From Mariprofundus sp. KV (lineage in GTDB: Bacteria > Pseudomonadota > Zetaproteobacteria > Mariprofundales > Mariprofundaceae), in assembly GCF_013387475.1 (NCBI RefSeq), contig NZ_VWNB01000003.1:62001-126000 (forward strand): a stretch of DNA of 64,000 nt, in the 5' to 3' direction. The notes below the pieces were generated by a model. That model was not told the DNA's origin. It was given only the letters and a program-made list of their open reading frames with translations, and ran no database searches. The translations under genes were made by a program, and so were the position numbers. The first letter of the stretch is position 1. Each line of letters begins with the position of its first letter. Of the stretch, positions 1 to 9,066 are shown piece by piece.

Positions 1-260
1 GCAGGCATCCCGATGCCAAATTCCTGCATGATGATCAGGAGGTTACTAAACTGGCTGCTCTGCAGAAGGTGCTGTTGAGTGAATCACTCAGGGTACTCAA
101 AGCCGATGGAGAGATGGTCTATGCTGTCTGCTCTATTCATCCGCAGGAGAATGAGCAGGTGGTTGAATCGGTTGCCGGAGTGAAGGATCAAAGGCGTCTG
201 TTCCCTGCAGAAGAGAATGACGGCTTCTTTTTTGCCCGCATCGGCGGTTCTGCATCATGA
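1..260 (+). CDS. rsmB: RsmB, 16S rRNA m5C967 methyltransferase, C-terminal fragment
   Basis: This is the 3' end of a gene that begins before the window; the frame is open from base 3. The remaining 85 or so residues match the end of the RsmB (Fmu/Sun) SAM-dependent cytosine methyltransferase, which modifies 16S rRNA. Visible family marks are RHPD near the start, LAALQ, a LKADGEMVYAVCS stretch whose Cys corresponds to the nucleophilic motif VI Cys, and the following PQENE. The stop overlaps the thiL start as ATGA, so the two genes are probably translated together. Family assignment is firm; the exact paralogue (RsmB versus another NOL1/NOP2/Sun enzyme) is slightly less so because the PCSG motif lies outside the window. 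Confidence 0.85.
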   Translation, partial: RHPDAKFLHDDQEVTKLAALQKVLLSESLRVLKADGEMVYAVCSIHPQENEQVVESVAGVKDQRRLFPAEENDGFFFARIGGSAS

Positions 261-1186
261 GTGAGAATGAATTCTCGCTGATCGACAAACATTTTAAGGG
301 CAAAGGGGGGGCTGCACATCCATTCACCGCTCTCGCCATTGGCGATGATGCATCAATCCATCGACCGGGCAGTGGCATGGAGCTGGTGATCAGCACCGAT
401 ACCTCGGTTGAAGCGGTGCACTGGCCGGATGACTACTCACGCGTAAAAGCAGCGGATCGCGCCGTCTGCTCGGCCCTTTCTGATCTGGCCGCGATGGGTG
501 CAAGTCCGGTTGCTGTCTGGGTCAATGTGATGGCTCGGGATAAGAGGTCGGTGAAGAAGATGGCCAAAGGTGTAAGTCGTGCCCTGAAACGCTACAACGT
601 CGAGCTTGTGGGTGGTGATACCTGTAGCTCAAAGGTGAACGCATTGGCTGTCACCGTTGCCGGTGAGCTTGCTAAGGGCTCTGCTATGCGTCGTGATGCT
701 GCAAAGGCTACAGATGAGCTCTGGCTGGCTGGAAGGGTTGGTTTTCATGCGCTGGGTCTGCAGCAGTGGTTAAGTCATCAGCCTCATGGCGAATATGTCC
801 ACTATATGGATGAGATCAGGCCGCTGCTCTCTGCCGGTATGCAGCTGCGTCAGATGGGCGTGGCTTGTTGCATCGATGTCAGTGATGGGCTGTTGCAGGA
901 TGCAGGACATCTGGCGGCAGCTTCCGGAGTTGCTATCAATCTCGAGGTGACACAGGTGCCGCAGTGGCAGCAGATGTGTGAGGGTGTTGGTGAAGAGAGA
1001 TTCATGGATTCTGTGCTGTTTGGTGGTGAGGATTATGCACTACTCTTTACGGCTCCTGCAGGTATCCACTTTGATCGTGATCTGGCGATAAAGATCGGCA
1101 GCTGTCACGAAGGTGAGGGGGTGCACCTTTACCGGGATGGTCAACGCTGTGATGTGAAAAAGAGAGGTTTTCTGCATTTTGGCTGA
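257..1186 (+). CDS. thiL: Thiamine-monophosphate kinase
   Basis: ThiL phosphorylates thiamine monophosphate with ATP to give the active cofactor thiamine pyrophosphate, in the cytosol. At 309 residues it has the usual length and the PurM/AIR-synthase-like layout: an N-terminal AIGDDAS metal/ATP motif near residue 28, STDTSVE near 47, GGDTCS near 119, CIDVSDGLLQDAG near 205, and GGEDYALLF near 253. The ATG overlaps the rsmB stop by four bases, and the end overlaps pgpA by eight, so it sits inside an rsmB-thiL-pgpA-cinA operon. thiL next to pgpA is a common arrangement in proteobacteria. Confidence 0.95.
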   Translation: MSENEFSLIDKHFKGKGGAAHPFTALAIGDDASIHRPGSGMELVISTDTSVEAVHWPDDYSRVKAADRAVCSALSDLAAMGASPVAVWVNVMARDKRSVKKMAKGVSRALKRYNVELVGGDTCSSKVNALAVTVAGELAKGSAMRRDAAKATDELWLAGRVGFHALGLQQWLSHQPHGEYVHYMDEIRPLLSAGMQLRQMGVACCIDVSDGLLQDAGHLAAASGVAINLEVTQVPQWQQMCEGVGEERFMDSVLFGGEDYALLFTAPAGIHFDRDLAIKIGSCHEGEGVHLYRDGQRCDVKKRGFLHFG

Positions 1187-1658
1187 GTTACGCTCCATAC
1201 ACCACTGGCTGGCTGCGGGTCTGGGTAGCGGCTGGTTGCCGAAAGCACCCGGCACCTGGGGCTCTCTGGCCTCACTACTGCCTGCATGGTTGATCCTGCA
1301 GCAGGGTGGCGCTGTAGGCCTGTTGGTCGCTTCACTGCTGATTCTGCTGCTTGGCTGCTGGAACTGTTATGTGGTGCTGCCCACACTCAAGGATAAAGAT
1401 CCCGGCTGGATCGTGATTGATGAGTGGGCAGGCCAGTGGTTATGTCTGGGTTTGATGTTGCTGGTTTTTGAGCTGACGCCACTCACAGTTCTGCTTGCAT
1501 TTATCGGTTTCAGAGGTTTTGATATTCTCAAGCCGTGGCCGGTATCGCGTATTGAAACAGTGGGGCCACCGTGGTGGTCAATTATGGCCGATGATATTGC
1601 CGCAGGTCTGATGGGGGCGACAGTTATGATTACAATCGGTTTGATGGCAGGTCTGTAA
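1179..1658 (+). CDS. pgpA: Phosphatidylglycerophosphatase A
   Basis: This inner-membrane phosphatase removes phosphate from phosphatidylglycerophosphate in phospholipid synthesis. It is 159 residues long. It begins with the family signature GLGSGWLPKAPGTWGS, and it keeps the acidic VIDEWAGQW motif around residue 86 and the DILKPWP motif around 118, both typical of PgpA. Four hydrophobic segments are visible. The only start that includes the conserved N-terminus is TTG at 1179, which overlaps thiL by eight bases, so translational coupling to thiL is likely. The stop is directly followed by the ATG of the CinA-like gene. Confidence 0.93.
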   Translation: MAELRSIHHWLAAGLGSGWLPKAPGTWGSLASLLPAWLILQQGGAVGLLVASLLILLLGCWNCYVVLPTLKDKDPGWIVIDEWAGQWLCLGLMLLVFELTPLTVLLAFIGFRGFDILKPWPVSRIETVGPPWWSIMADDIAAGLMGATVMITIGLMAGL

Positions 1659-2663
1659 ATGGGAATCCGGGCGCAGTGGATTATCAGCGAAGCCGGCCTT
1701 CACAATCTGAATTGTGCAGGCATTACAACCGGCTGGCTAAAAGCCTGGCTTGGCTCGGCCGGCGCAGAAGATGTATCGATCTATCCTCTGGAGTCATCCG
1801 GCTGGCAGCGTGAGGATGCCCAGTGGCGCATCTTTTTTGCCGATGAGATGGAGCTGATTCACTCAGCTCAAACGCTCGGTTTGCCACTGGATGGTGATCA
1901 TCCTGACCATCCCGAGGCCTTTGATACCTCACCGCTGCTACTGGATAATCCGCAACGCATCTGCTGGAGTTATCGCAAAGGCAATGGCTCAATTCTCTTT
2001 ATTTCTCCGGGAGATATAGCTTATCAGAGAAAGTTATACCTAAAGCATATCAATGGCGGTCGAGCCCTGCTGCCACTGGCTGTTCTTGCCGGTGATAGTG
2101 GTGAATTGATGCTGGAGCCCGGGCTGAGCGCAGCGCTGATTGGTGAGGGTGAAGCGCTGCCCGAATCCGCTCTGAATGGTGACGGGGTTTTGATCGAAGA
2201 GCAGGTGGTTGATCTGCTGCGTCAGAAGCAACTGCGCCTGCGCACTGCCGAGTCATGTACGGCTGGTGGCATTGCCGCACGTATTGGCAGGGTGCCGGGT
2301 GCATCCGATGTGCTGGATAGGTCCTGGGTCACCTACAGCAATGAGGCGAAAATCGAAGAGCTTGGCGTAGATGCTGAGTTGATTGAGAGATTCGGCGCAG
2401 TCAGTGCTGAGGTGGTTGCAGCGATGGCTGAGGGTGGAAAAGGGGATGGTGCAGCCTGCATTGCTGTCAGCGGTATTGCAGGGCCTGCTGGCGGTTCTGA
2501 TGATAAACCGGTTGGCACGGTATGGATCGCGGTCGCACTGCCCGGTGAAAGTGCAGTGACACAGCTACTATCTCTCTCCGGTAGTCGCTCTGAAGTTCAA
2601 TGGCGCACAGTCAATGCCGCGCTGACTCTTCTGCTTGCGCAGGCAGGCCAACAAGTCACTTAA
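1659..2663 (+). CDS. CinA-like protein with C-terminal nicotinamide-nucleotide amidase (PncC) domain and unusual N-terminus
   Basis: Residues from about 190 to the end form a CinA C-terminal (PncC) domain, which deamidates nicotinamide mononucleotide in NAD salvage. The AESCTAGG nucleophile motif and the TYSNEAK Tyr/Lys motif are intact, followed by AVSGIAGPAGGS and KPVGTVWIA. The N-terminal 185 residues do not show the usual molybdopterin-binding-like (MoCF) signature of full-length CinA (no clear GDELL...N motif). They are Trp-rich and may be a very divergent copy or a replacement. The start codon directly follows the pgpA stop, so this is the last gene of the operon. The C-terminal assignment is firm and the N-terminal role is unknown. 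Confidence 0.8.
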   Translation: MGIRAQWIISEAGLHNLNCAGITTGWLKAWLGSAGAEDVSIYPLESSGWQREDAQWRIFFADEMELIHSAQTLGLPLDGDHPDHPEAFDTSPLLLDNPQRICWSYRKGNGSILFISPGDIAYQRKLYLKHINGGRALLPLAVLAGDSGELMLEPGLSAALIGEGEALPESALNGDGVLIEEQVVDLLRQKQLRLRTAESCTAGGIAARIGRVPGASDVLDRSWVTYSNEAKIEELGVDAELIERFGAVSAEVVAAMAEGGKGDGAACIAVSGIAGPAGGSDDKPVGTVWIAVALPGESAVTQLLSLSGSRSEVQWRTVNAALTLLLAQAGQQVT

Positions 2664-2877
2664 AACAGCTGTCAAATGACAGGTGAGGTGGGTGGTAGCA
2701 GATTGGTATCATGCCCGTCTCCTAAATAAATCAGGAACGACTTCTATCTGTCTGCAGTAAGCCATCCTTGAGTTATTTTCCAGATGAGTAACAGCTTTAT
2801 AGCTTCCAAAATGAAAAGTCGTTACAGTCGATAGTGCGAGGTTTTATGGCCTTCAATCTGTTTAGAAGGGGTGAAGT

Positions 2878-3060
2878 ATGTCAGAGAGAGTATTGGTAGA
2901 AGTGACGGATGCAGACCTTAAAGCCCTTACCGGCGCAATCGCTGCGATTAAAGCCAGAGCCTCATCGTTTGGCGATAGCGGTTCAGAGATCGTTGATGAT
3001 CTGGTCCCTCTGAAAGCGCTGCGCAAACGCATTATCGCAGCACAGGAAGCTGCCGGATAA
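2878..3060 (+). CDS. Small hypothetical protein, 60 residues
   Basis: I do not recognise a family. The 60-residue product is predicted largely helical and amphipathic, with an acidic N-terminal half and a basic stretch LRKRIIAAQEA at the end. A good ribosome-binding site (AGAAGGGGTGAAG) precedes the ATG, which supports translation. It is alone on the plus strand, convergent with the lipoprotein gene that ends nine bases further on. The 214 bases upstream (2664-2877) hold a perfect 6-bp hairpin just after the cinA stop (CTGTCA/TGACAG, 2669-2682) and nothing else I can name. Confidence 0.55.
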   Translation: MSERVLVEVTDADLKALTGAIAAIKARASSFGDSGSEIVDDLVPLKALRKRIIAAQEAAG

Positions 3061-3068
3061 GAGGTGGG

Positions 3069-3689
3069 TTAAAACGCCTGCCGCTGCAGGTCCTCTTTTG
3101 GATGGGCTTCGATCAATAGATCTTTTCCGTAGGTGATCGGGCCGAAGATGGTGTCGATGGTGGGGCGTACTCTCAGTGCAACACCCTGAGGAATGGCACC
3201 ATCCTCACCGGCAAAAGCGAGTGCCAGTTCAAGCATATCCATCACCGATTTTTCATTGAAGAATTCAAACATATTCAGGCTCAGATTCAGCGGGATATCC
3301 TGCGATTCACCGGCAGCGAGCTGGATGTTTTTCTCCATGCTGCCGCTGATGGTGTCGCGGCCATCAAGAACCAGTGTCCAGTCCATGCGGGTCAATTTGG
3401 CAGCCACCCGGTTGGCCAGCGGATTCTCCGACTTCAGATGCAGGGTGAGATGTAGGGGAAGCTCCTCTCGTGAGAGCGCCATGCTGGCACGGGCCATCTG
3501 AAACATATTGATCTCTTCCAGTGAATCGATCTGCATCAGATCGATGCCTGCCAGACGCACGGCTGAGACATGATCGAGTGAGAACTTCACTTTGGACAGG
3601 TCGGTTGGTTGCATCAAGGTGGCGCAGCCAGAGATAAGTAGTGTGCTTATTATGACAGTGATCAGTGAAAATCGGTTGCTTAGTTTCAT
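3069..3689 (-). CDS. Putative lipoprotein, LEA type 2/WHy-like domain
   Basis: A 206-residue protein with a lipoprotein signal peptide: a basic start, a hydrophobic core and the lipobox LLISGC with the acylated Cys near residue 22. The mature part has alternating hydrophobic strands and a pattern like LEA14/WHy beta-sandwich proteins (HLTLHLKSENPLANRV, then DWTLVLDGRDTISGSM, then ESQDIPLNLSLN), often called LEA type 2 family lipoproteins in proteobacteria. Its role is unknown; such proteins sit in the periplasm or outer membrane. The start is ATG with GAGGAGCG upstream. It is a single gene, convergent with the 60-residue gene. Confidence 0.65.
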   Translation of the reverse strand: MKLSNRFSLITVIISTLLISGCATLMQPTDLSKVKFSLDHVSAVRLAGIDLMQIDSLEEINMFQMARASMALSREELPLHLTLHLKSENPLANRVAAKLTRMDWTLVLDGRDTISGSMEKNIQLAAGESQDIPLNLSLNMFEFFNEKSVMDMLELALAFAGEDGAIPQGVALRVRPTIDTIFGPITYGKDLLIEAHPKEDLQRQAF

Positions 3690-3802
3690 ATTGGACGCTC
3701 CTCGCTGTGAGACAGAGGCGAGTATAGATCAAGTGAGATACATATCTGTGTGATATATTACACCAGTAGTGCAGTGATCCCCCGAATCAGGGTTTGTTTA
3801 CA

Positions 3803-4522
3803 CTATTTTCCGGTTAGAATCTTCTCGGCGCGGGCCAGATCAGCAGGGGTATCAACGCCGATGCAGTGAAAATCACCAACACTTACCGCAATATCGTAGC
3901 CGTGATGTAAAACCCTCAGCTGCTCCAGCTGCTCGGTCTCTTCTGATTCACACGCTGCCAGTGAGGGGTAGATCAGCAGGAACTCTTTGCGGTAGGCATA
4001 GAGGCCAACATGTTGCAGGGCATTGGAGCTGCCGGAGCGCGGGAAGGGGATGGCTGCGCGACTGAAATAGAGTGCGCGTCCTTTGGCATTGCAGACCACC
4101 TTCACCACATTGGCATCATGCAGATCAGCATCCTCTCTGACCGGGTGCGCCAGTGTTGCCATCGGCAGGTAGGCATCATCCTTGAACGGCTCCACCACAG
4201 CGCGAATTGCAGCCGGATCGATCAGCGGTTCATCTCCTTGCACATTGACCACCACATCACAGGCGATCTCTCGCACAGCCTCAGCCAGTCGATTACTGCC
4301 GTTGGGGTGATCGGCATTGGTCATGCAGGCGATCACACCACACGCTTTGGCTATTTCGGCAATACGCTTGTCATCGGTGGCGACAAACACTGGCCCGAGG
4401 TCGGCAGCAACGGCTTTCTCAATGACATGCTCAATCATCGGTTTGCCAGCCAGCAGTGCCAGCGGTTTGCCGGGAAAACGGGTGGAGCCCATGCGGGCAG
4501 GAATACCGATTGCGATTTTCAT
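3803..4522 (-). CDS. kdsB: 3-deoxy-manno-octulosonate cytidylyltransferase (CMP-Kdo synthetase)
   Basis: KdsB activates Kdo with CTP to CMP-Kdo, the donor for the first sugars of the LPS inner core. It has 239 residues, close to the usual length. The N-terminal nucleotide-binding loop IPARMGSTRFPGKPL is intact, followed by MIEHV, VVNVQGDEPLI near residue 91 and the C-terminal GVDTPADLARAE, all diagnostic for KdsB. Its ATG begins one base after the hldA stop, so the two are cotranscribed and probably coupled. Together they supply Kdo and heptose precursors to the core enzymes encoded between 13 and 22 kb. Confidence 0.95.
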   Translation of the reverse strand: MKIAIGIPARMGSTRFPGKPLALLAGKPMIEHVIEKAVAADLGPVFVATDDKRIAEIAKACGVIACMTNADHPNGSNRLAEAVREIACDVVVNVQGDEPLIDPAAIRAVVEPFKDDAYLPMATLAHPVREDADLHDANVVKVVCNAKGRALYFSRAAIPFPRSGSSNALQHVGLYAYRKEFLLIYPSLAACESEETEQLEQLRVLHHGYDIAVSVGDFHCIGVDTPADLARAEKILTGK

Positions 4523-4523
4523 A

Positions 4524-5441
4524 TCAGTGGGTGTCTATCTCGTTCCAATCTGCGGTTGCTGTGCCTACCTTGCCTACCACTACACCGGCAGCGCGGTTGG
4601 CAATCTGGGCAGCAGTCAGCGCATCATCACCACGCGCCAGACAGGCAGTGAATACGGCAATAACCGTGTCACCTGCGCCGGTCACATCAAAGACATCACG
4701 TGCAGCAGTTGGGATATGGTGGCTCTGTTTGCCGTCAAAGAGGGTCATGCCGCGCTCAGAGCGGGTGAGCAACACATACTCAAGGTTAAGGTCGCCATGC
4801 AGTTTCTCGGCAATCATCTCGGCATTGGCATCCTCATTAATCGCCTGCATGCCAGCCATGGCGGCAGCTTCAGAGAGGTTGGGGGTGATAAATGTGGCGC
4901 CGCGATAGGCGTCGGTATGTTCCGGTTTGGGATCAACACCGATGATGCCGCCCTGCAGCTTTTCAATCAGTTGGCGAATAAAATCGGGAGTGAGTACCCC
5001 TTTGCCGTAATCAGAGAGGATCGTGGCGGTGGCATTTGGCAGCATCTCTTCAACATGGGTGAGGATGCGTGCCTGCGTTTCCGGTAGTGCTGCCTGTGTC
5101 CATTCGCGGTCATAACGTACCACCTGCTGATGGCGGGCGATAATGCGGGTTTTGATGGCAGTAGGGCGATCATTGGCTTTGGTGACTACGCCGCGATTGT
5201 CTGAATCCAGTTCAGAGAGTCTGGTGTGTACCCAGCGGCCAGCTTCATCATCGCCAACCAGTCCGAACATCGCAGATCGTGTTTCAAGCGCATGCAGATT
5301 ACGCACCACATTAGCTGAACCGCCAAGCCTGCGGTCAATCTCATTGACTGATACCACCGGTACAGGTGCCTCCGGTGAGATGCGGGTAACATCGCCCCAT
5401 ATAAATTCATCTACAATGATATCGCCGATAACCAGAATCAA
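4524..5441 (-). CDS. hldA: D-glycero-beta-D-manno-heptose-7-phosphate kinase (HldA/RfaE domain I)
   Basis: A PfkB/ribokinase-fold sugar kinase of 305 residues that makes heptose 1,7-bisphosphate for ADP-heptose synthesis. It shows MILVIGDIIVDEFIWGDV at the start, RISPEAPVPVV, GGSANVVRNL near residue 40, DPKPEH near 172, and the catalytic DVTGAGDTVIA near 251 with the Asp base. In many proteobacteria the kinase is fused to a C-terminal adenylyltransferase (HldE). Here the protein ends after the kinase, so the adenylyltransferase (HldC/RfaE2) must be encoded elsewhere. It lies directly upstream of kdsB. Confidence 0.9.
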   Translation of the reverse strand: MILVIGDIIVDEFIWGDVTRISPEAPVPVVSVNEIDRRLGGSANVVRNLHALETRSAMFGLVGDDEAGRWVHTRLSELDSDNRGVVTKANDRPTAIKTRIIARHQQVVRYDREWTQAALPETQARILTHVEEMLPNATATILSDYGKGVLTPDFIRQLIEKLQGGIIGVDPKPEHTDAYRGATFITPNLSEAAAMAGMQAINEDANAEMIAEKLHGDLNLEYVLLTRSERGMTLFDGKQSHHIPTAARDVFDVTGAGDTVIAVFTACLARGDDALTAAQIANRAAGVVVGKVGTATADWNEIDTH

Positions 5442-5533
5442 ATGACTACTCCGTGTGCTCTATAAGTAACGAATGGTTCGGGAGTATAGGCATCTTCGGT
5501 GAAGCTGTGTAGCAGTGAGAGTGAAACAGGGGT

Positions 5534-7450
5534 TTAATCAATGCCGATCAGCGCAACTATCTTCTGGCCGACATAGTTTGAGCCGATGGCATTGAGATGG
5601 TTTTTGTCCCGGTAGAAGAGCTCACCATCTCTGGCCATGTTGCAGGTTTGTGCGTCACAGAAGTAGGTTGAGAGATCAATCAGTGTGAGATTCTTATGTG
5701 GATCAACTGAACGTTTGATCAGGTTTTCGTATGTTTCGCGCTCTTTGAAGAAGGTGGCACTGCTCTCGGAGCACTGATTCACCGGCCCAAAACCGAGGCC
5801 GAGGCGGCCACTGTATTTGCACTTGGAGGGATCAAAGGAGAAGTTGGGGATATCTGCGGCCACAACATAGACCGATTTGTTTGCAGCCGTCAGTGCAGCC
5901 ACCGTTTTTCTGAAGGAGCTTTCGAACTGTGCGGTTTTCTCCGCCCCTTTGATGCGCCAGCTCCAGAAGGCGGTAAGTACCACTTTTGAGATTGACGGGT
6001 TCTCTATGACATGATTGAGCGCATCCTGGAAACCTTTGTCATCGAGTGTCGGCAGCCCGTCCTGCATAAAGAGCAGCACGTTGCTGTTTTTAGCGCTGTT
6101 GGCGATGCCCAGATAGAGATGCTGGGCATGACTGTCACCTATAATGGCAACATTTGTGGTGCCGTTCTGCTGAGAGTGCAGACAGCCGCCCGGCATCGAT
6201 GATTTCAGTAGGGTTTCCTCTCTGCAGGGGAAAAAGATTTTCAGCTCTGCGTGGTAGGCGGGATTACCGATATCACCACGGTTCACCTCATGCAGGGACG
6301 GGGCGGACTTGCGCGATTCAAAGCCGTTATTGGCATAGGTGAGGTATCCGGCAGTGCCAATGGCGGCCAGCAGCAAGAGAAGCAGGGCTGATATCGTGCG
6401 TTTGGCCTTGCCAAAGCGGCATGGCGCTTCAATAAATCTGAAGGTGAGCCAGGCCAGCAGAAATGAGGCCAGTACAGCCATCAGACTGAGTTGCCAGGAT
6501 GGTTCCTGACTTTTCAGTATTTTGATAAATGAGAGTATCGGCCAGTGCCAGAGATAGAGGGGGAAGCTGATCAGGCCTACCCAGACCAGTGGCCTGTTCG
6601 AGATCAGCTTGCGATTCACCCATGCGTTCGGGCCTGCAGAGATGAGCAGGACGGTGCCGAGCACCGGCAGCAGGACCCACCAGCCGGGAAAGGCGTGCCA
6701 GCGGTTAATCACAATCAATCCGGCGATCAGCAGAATAAAGCCGATAAACGACTGCTGATTGGGGTAGCGGTTGAGCAAGGCGGGGCGATGCAGTGAGATG
6801 TAGGCGAGAATGCCGCCGGCCATCAGCTCCCAGATACGGGTCAGGGGTGAGTAGAAGGCGGCGGATTTGTCATAACCGATCTGATAGATACTGAAAGCGA
6901 AGGAGGCAATAGCGATCACCAACATGATGGTGAGAAAGCTCTTATGCTTGCGCCAGGCCAGCGCCATCAGCAGCGGCCAGAATATATAAAACTGCTCCTC
7001 AATGGCCAGGCTCCAGAGATGCAGCATCGGCTTGGTTTCAGCGGCATTATCAAAGTAGCCACTCTCCGACCAGAGCAGGAAGTTGGAGATAAAGGCGGCA
7101 CCGCCAGCCAGATGTTCACCCAGCTGTTTGTACTCCTGAGCTGTGAGTGCAAACCAGCCGAAGATGAAACTGGTCAGCATCACCGTGGTCAGGGCGGGCA
7201 GAATGCGCCGGATACGACGGATATAGAATTCGCCGAAACTGAATGTGCCGCGCTCAAGATTGGAGAAGATAATGGATGAGATCAGAAATCCGGAGATGAC
7301 GAAAAAGATATCAACACCGATAAAACCGCTGCGCAGAGAGCTTGGATAAGCGTGAAACCAGACCACCGCAATAATGGCAATGGCGCGCAGGCCGTCGATA
7401 TCGGGGCGGTATTTCGGGTGCGAGAGGTGGCTGGCGATGCTGCTGCTCAT
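5534..7450 (-). CDS. Membrane O-acyltransferase (acyltransferase-3, OafA/YrhL type) with C-terminal SGNH domain
   Basis: A 638-residue polytopic protein. Residues about 15-355 form an acyltransferase-3 domain with roughly ten membrane segments and the starting signature YRPDIDGLRAIAIIAVVWFH, whose His is the predicted catalytic residue. Residues about 415-638 form a periplasmic SGNH hydrolase-like domain with the GDSHAQ block and a C-terminal DKNHLN block. This architecture O-acetylates O-antigen, peptidoglycan or exopolysaccharide sugars. It lies next to LPS genes, so a surface glycan is the likely substrate (inference). Start is ATG at 7450, after a short gap from the GT39-type gene. Confidence 0.88.
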   Translation of the reverse strand: MSSSIASHLSHPKYRPDIDGLRAIAIIAVVWFHAYPSSLRSGFIGVDIFFVISGFLISSIIFSNLERGTFSFGEFYIRRIRRILPALTTVMLTSFIFGWFALTAQEYKQLGEHLAGGAAFISNFLLWSESGYFDNAAETKPMLHLWSLAIEEQFYIFWPLLMALAWRKHKSFLTIMLVIAIASFAFSIYQIGYDKSAAFYSPLTRIWELMAGGILAYISLHRPALLNRYPNQQSFIGFILLIAGLIVINRWHAFPGWWVLLPVLGTVLLISAGPNAWVNRKLISNRPLVWVGLISFPLYLWHWPILSFIKILKSQEPSWQLSLMAVLASFLLAWLTFRFIEAPCRFGKAKRTISALLLLLLAAIGTAGYLTYANNGFESRKSAPSLHEVNRGDIGNPAYHAELKIFFPCREETLLKSSMPGGCLHSQQNGTTNVAIIGDSHAQHLYLGIANSAKNSNVLLFMQDGLPTLDDKGFQDALNHVIENPSISKVVLTAFWSWRIKGAEKTAQFESSFRKTVAALTAANKSVYVVAADIPNFSFDPSKCKYSGRLGLGFGPVNQCSESSATFFKERETYENLIKRSVDPHKNLTLIDLSTYFCDAQTCNMARDGELFYRDKNHLNAIGSNYVGQKIVALIGID

Positions 7451-7489
7451 ATACTGTTATTCAATGCTTAAATTTGTCATCAGTTGCGA

Positions 7490-8854
7490 TTAAGGCTGCC
7501 AGTAGAGATAAACATCATCGCCACGCAAACGGTATGATTTTACAATCTCACCGAGTTCCGGAATCTTCGTGTCACAGAGAATGAATACCTGGCGTTCAGA
7601 ACCATCATACCAGCGGATATGCTTCTCAGGCGGCATGCGGACATCCATATAGGCCATAATGCTCAGCCCTGTGGCCACATCATTGCGGGTACGTACTGTG
7701 CTCTGGCCGGTGGTCTGCAGGATATCCTCGACCACAACCTTGATATCGCGCTCCGGACGCCAATCCTTAATGTAGGGGAGGGCGACAAAACTGAAGGGGA
7801 TTTTCATGATGATAACGATCACCATCACCTTAAATACCGTCTTCATCTTCTCACCATCAAGCTGCATGGTGAAGCCGATCAGCAGCAGTGCGAAGATACC
7901 ATAGAAGGGGATGAGGTAGCGTGGTGTGCCACCTGCAGAGAACCAGAAGGGAGCCAGACAGACCAATAGCAGCCAGAGCAGGGTGACCATGTTGGCATCC
8001 ATCGTATACCGCTGTTTTTCTCGCCAGAAGAACCAGATCAGCAGCAGCGTGACAGGGAATGCGCGGGCAATGAAAATGACGGGGTAGCTGATCCAGTGGT
8101 AGAGATAATCAAGCAGGCCGAACCCTTTAAAGTTGAGTATGGCATGAATAAGCGTGTCATCACTTGAGCCGAGCTGAATGAGGTAGGTTGGATAGGCCCA
8201 CGGCACGGCCAGTGCCAGCAGACCGGGAATGAGAAACAGAGGATTGAGTAGCAGGCGCCAACGCTGATGCCGTTGCAAAAGGACAATGCCAGCCAGCCCA
8301 TAAACAGCATAACAGCTGCTGTTTTTGACCAGAAAAGCGAGGGAAATCAGCAGTAGTGATAGGATCAGCAGTGGTAGATGCTTCTTCTCTATAGCCAGCC
8401 AGAGGGTACTGATGGCTGAAAAGATGAAAAAGCCGAAGGTGGCATCGGCATAACCGAGCCAGCCATACCAGAATGAGACCTCGCCCATGGTCAGGTAGAC
8501 CAGTGCTGCCAGCCAGGGGGCGTGCGGATGTTGCGGATAGAGGTGACGGGTCATTCTGTAGACGACAAAGGCAGAGCCCCAGGTGCTGAAGACCGAAACC
8601 ACCCGTGGCGCCACATCCAGATGCTCCCAGCCGATAACCTGAGCAACAGCGATAATCAGCCAGTTAAACATCGGTGTTTTGGAGAGATCGAAACCCATCA
8701 GGGTCTGATGCCACCACTTATGATTGGCAAACATCTCAAATGCACTGAGGGTGTACCAGCTCTCCTCACCGATGTATTGCATGATGGGAAGTGGTAGCAG
8801 CATCACCAGTGCAGCAAGCAGGGCTGTCTTTTTAATTGTACCCGGTAGTATCAT
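7490..8854 (-). CDS. GT39-type membrane glycosyltransferase (ArnT/PMT-like)
   Basis: A 454-residue protein with about ten hydrophobic segments and an early loop carrying the acidic pattern EESWY near residue 30, as in the PMT/ArnT glycosyltransferases that use polyprenyl-phosphate sugars in the periplasm. Later segments include AWLAALVYLTMGEVSFWYGWLG split between membrane helices, and a soluble C-terminal portion of about 100 residues. It probably transfers a sugar from a lipid carrier onto lipid A, core or another glycan. The GT2 enzyme at 10193 could make the lipid-linked donor (inference). Substrate cannot be read from the sequence. Confidence 0.75.
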   Translation of the reverse strand: MILPGTIKKTALLAALVMLLPLPIMQYIGEESWYTLSAFEMFANHKWWHQTLMGFDLSKTPMFNWLIIAVAQVIGWEHLDVAPRVVSVFSTWGSAFVVYRMTRHLYPQHPHAPWLAALVYLTMGEVSFWYGWLGYADATFGFFIFSAISTLWLAIEKKHLPLLILSLLLISLAFLVKNSSCYAVYGLAGIVLLQRHQRWRLLLNPLFLIPGLLALAVPWAYPTYLIQLGSSDDTLIHAILNFKGFGLLDYLYHWISYPVIFIARAFPVTLLLIWFFWREKQRYTMDANMVTLLWLLLVCLAPFWFSAGGTPRYLIPFYGIFALLLIGFTMQLDGEKMKTVFKVMVIVIIMKIPFSFVALPYIKDWRPERDIKVVVEDILQTTGQSTVRTRNDVATGLSIMAYMDVRMPPEKHIRWYDGSERQVFILCDTKIPELGEIVKSYRLRGDDVYLYWQP

Positions 8855-9066
8855 TACACCTCATTTTTTGTGTACAGATGGTAGAAATCATGGTTGATTT
8901 TATTGCTCTGATTTGAAGCTGGCAGTAGCTAACAACTATGCAGTGGATACTATTTGTTCACAAATAATTTGTCATTATGGTCTCGCTCCCATGCCAGAGC
9001 GACTGATTTGATGGATTGGTGATACGATTGAGCTATTAACAGGCAGGTTGAGGAAGTGGAGTTTTG
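8855..9066. promoter_or_regulatory. Divergent intergenic region between the GT39-type and aminotransferase genes
   Basis: This 212-base AT-rich gap lies between genes transcribed away from each other, so it should hold two promoters. On the plus strand a possible sigma-70 pair is TTGTTC near 8955 with TATGGT about 16-17 bases downstream. The 5-bp palindrome ACAAA/TTTGT lies between them and a 6-bp hairpin TCGCTC/GAGCGA follows near 8983. The aminotransferase has GGAG six bases before its ATG. Promoter placement is tentative. Confidence 0.3.

Noticed and set aside
4010-5087. Large plus-strand frames opposite kdsB and hldA
   Set aside because: Both minus-strand genes are well-conserved enzymes; the opposite frames have no recognisable features.
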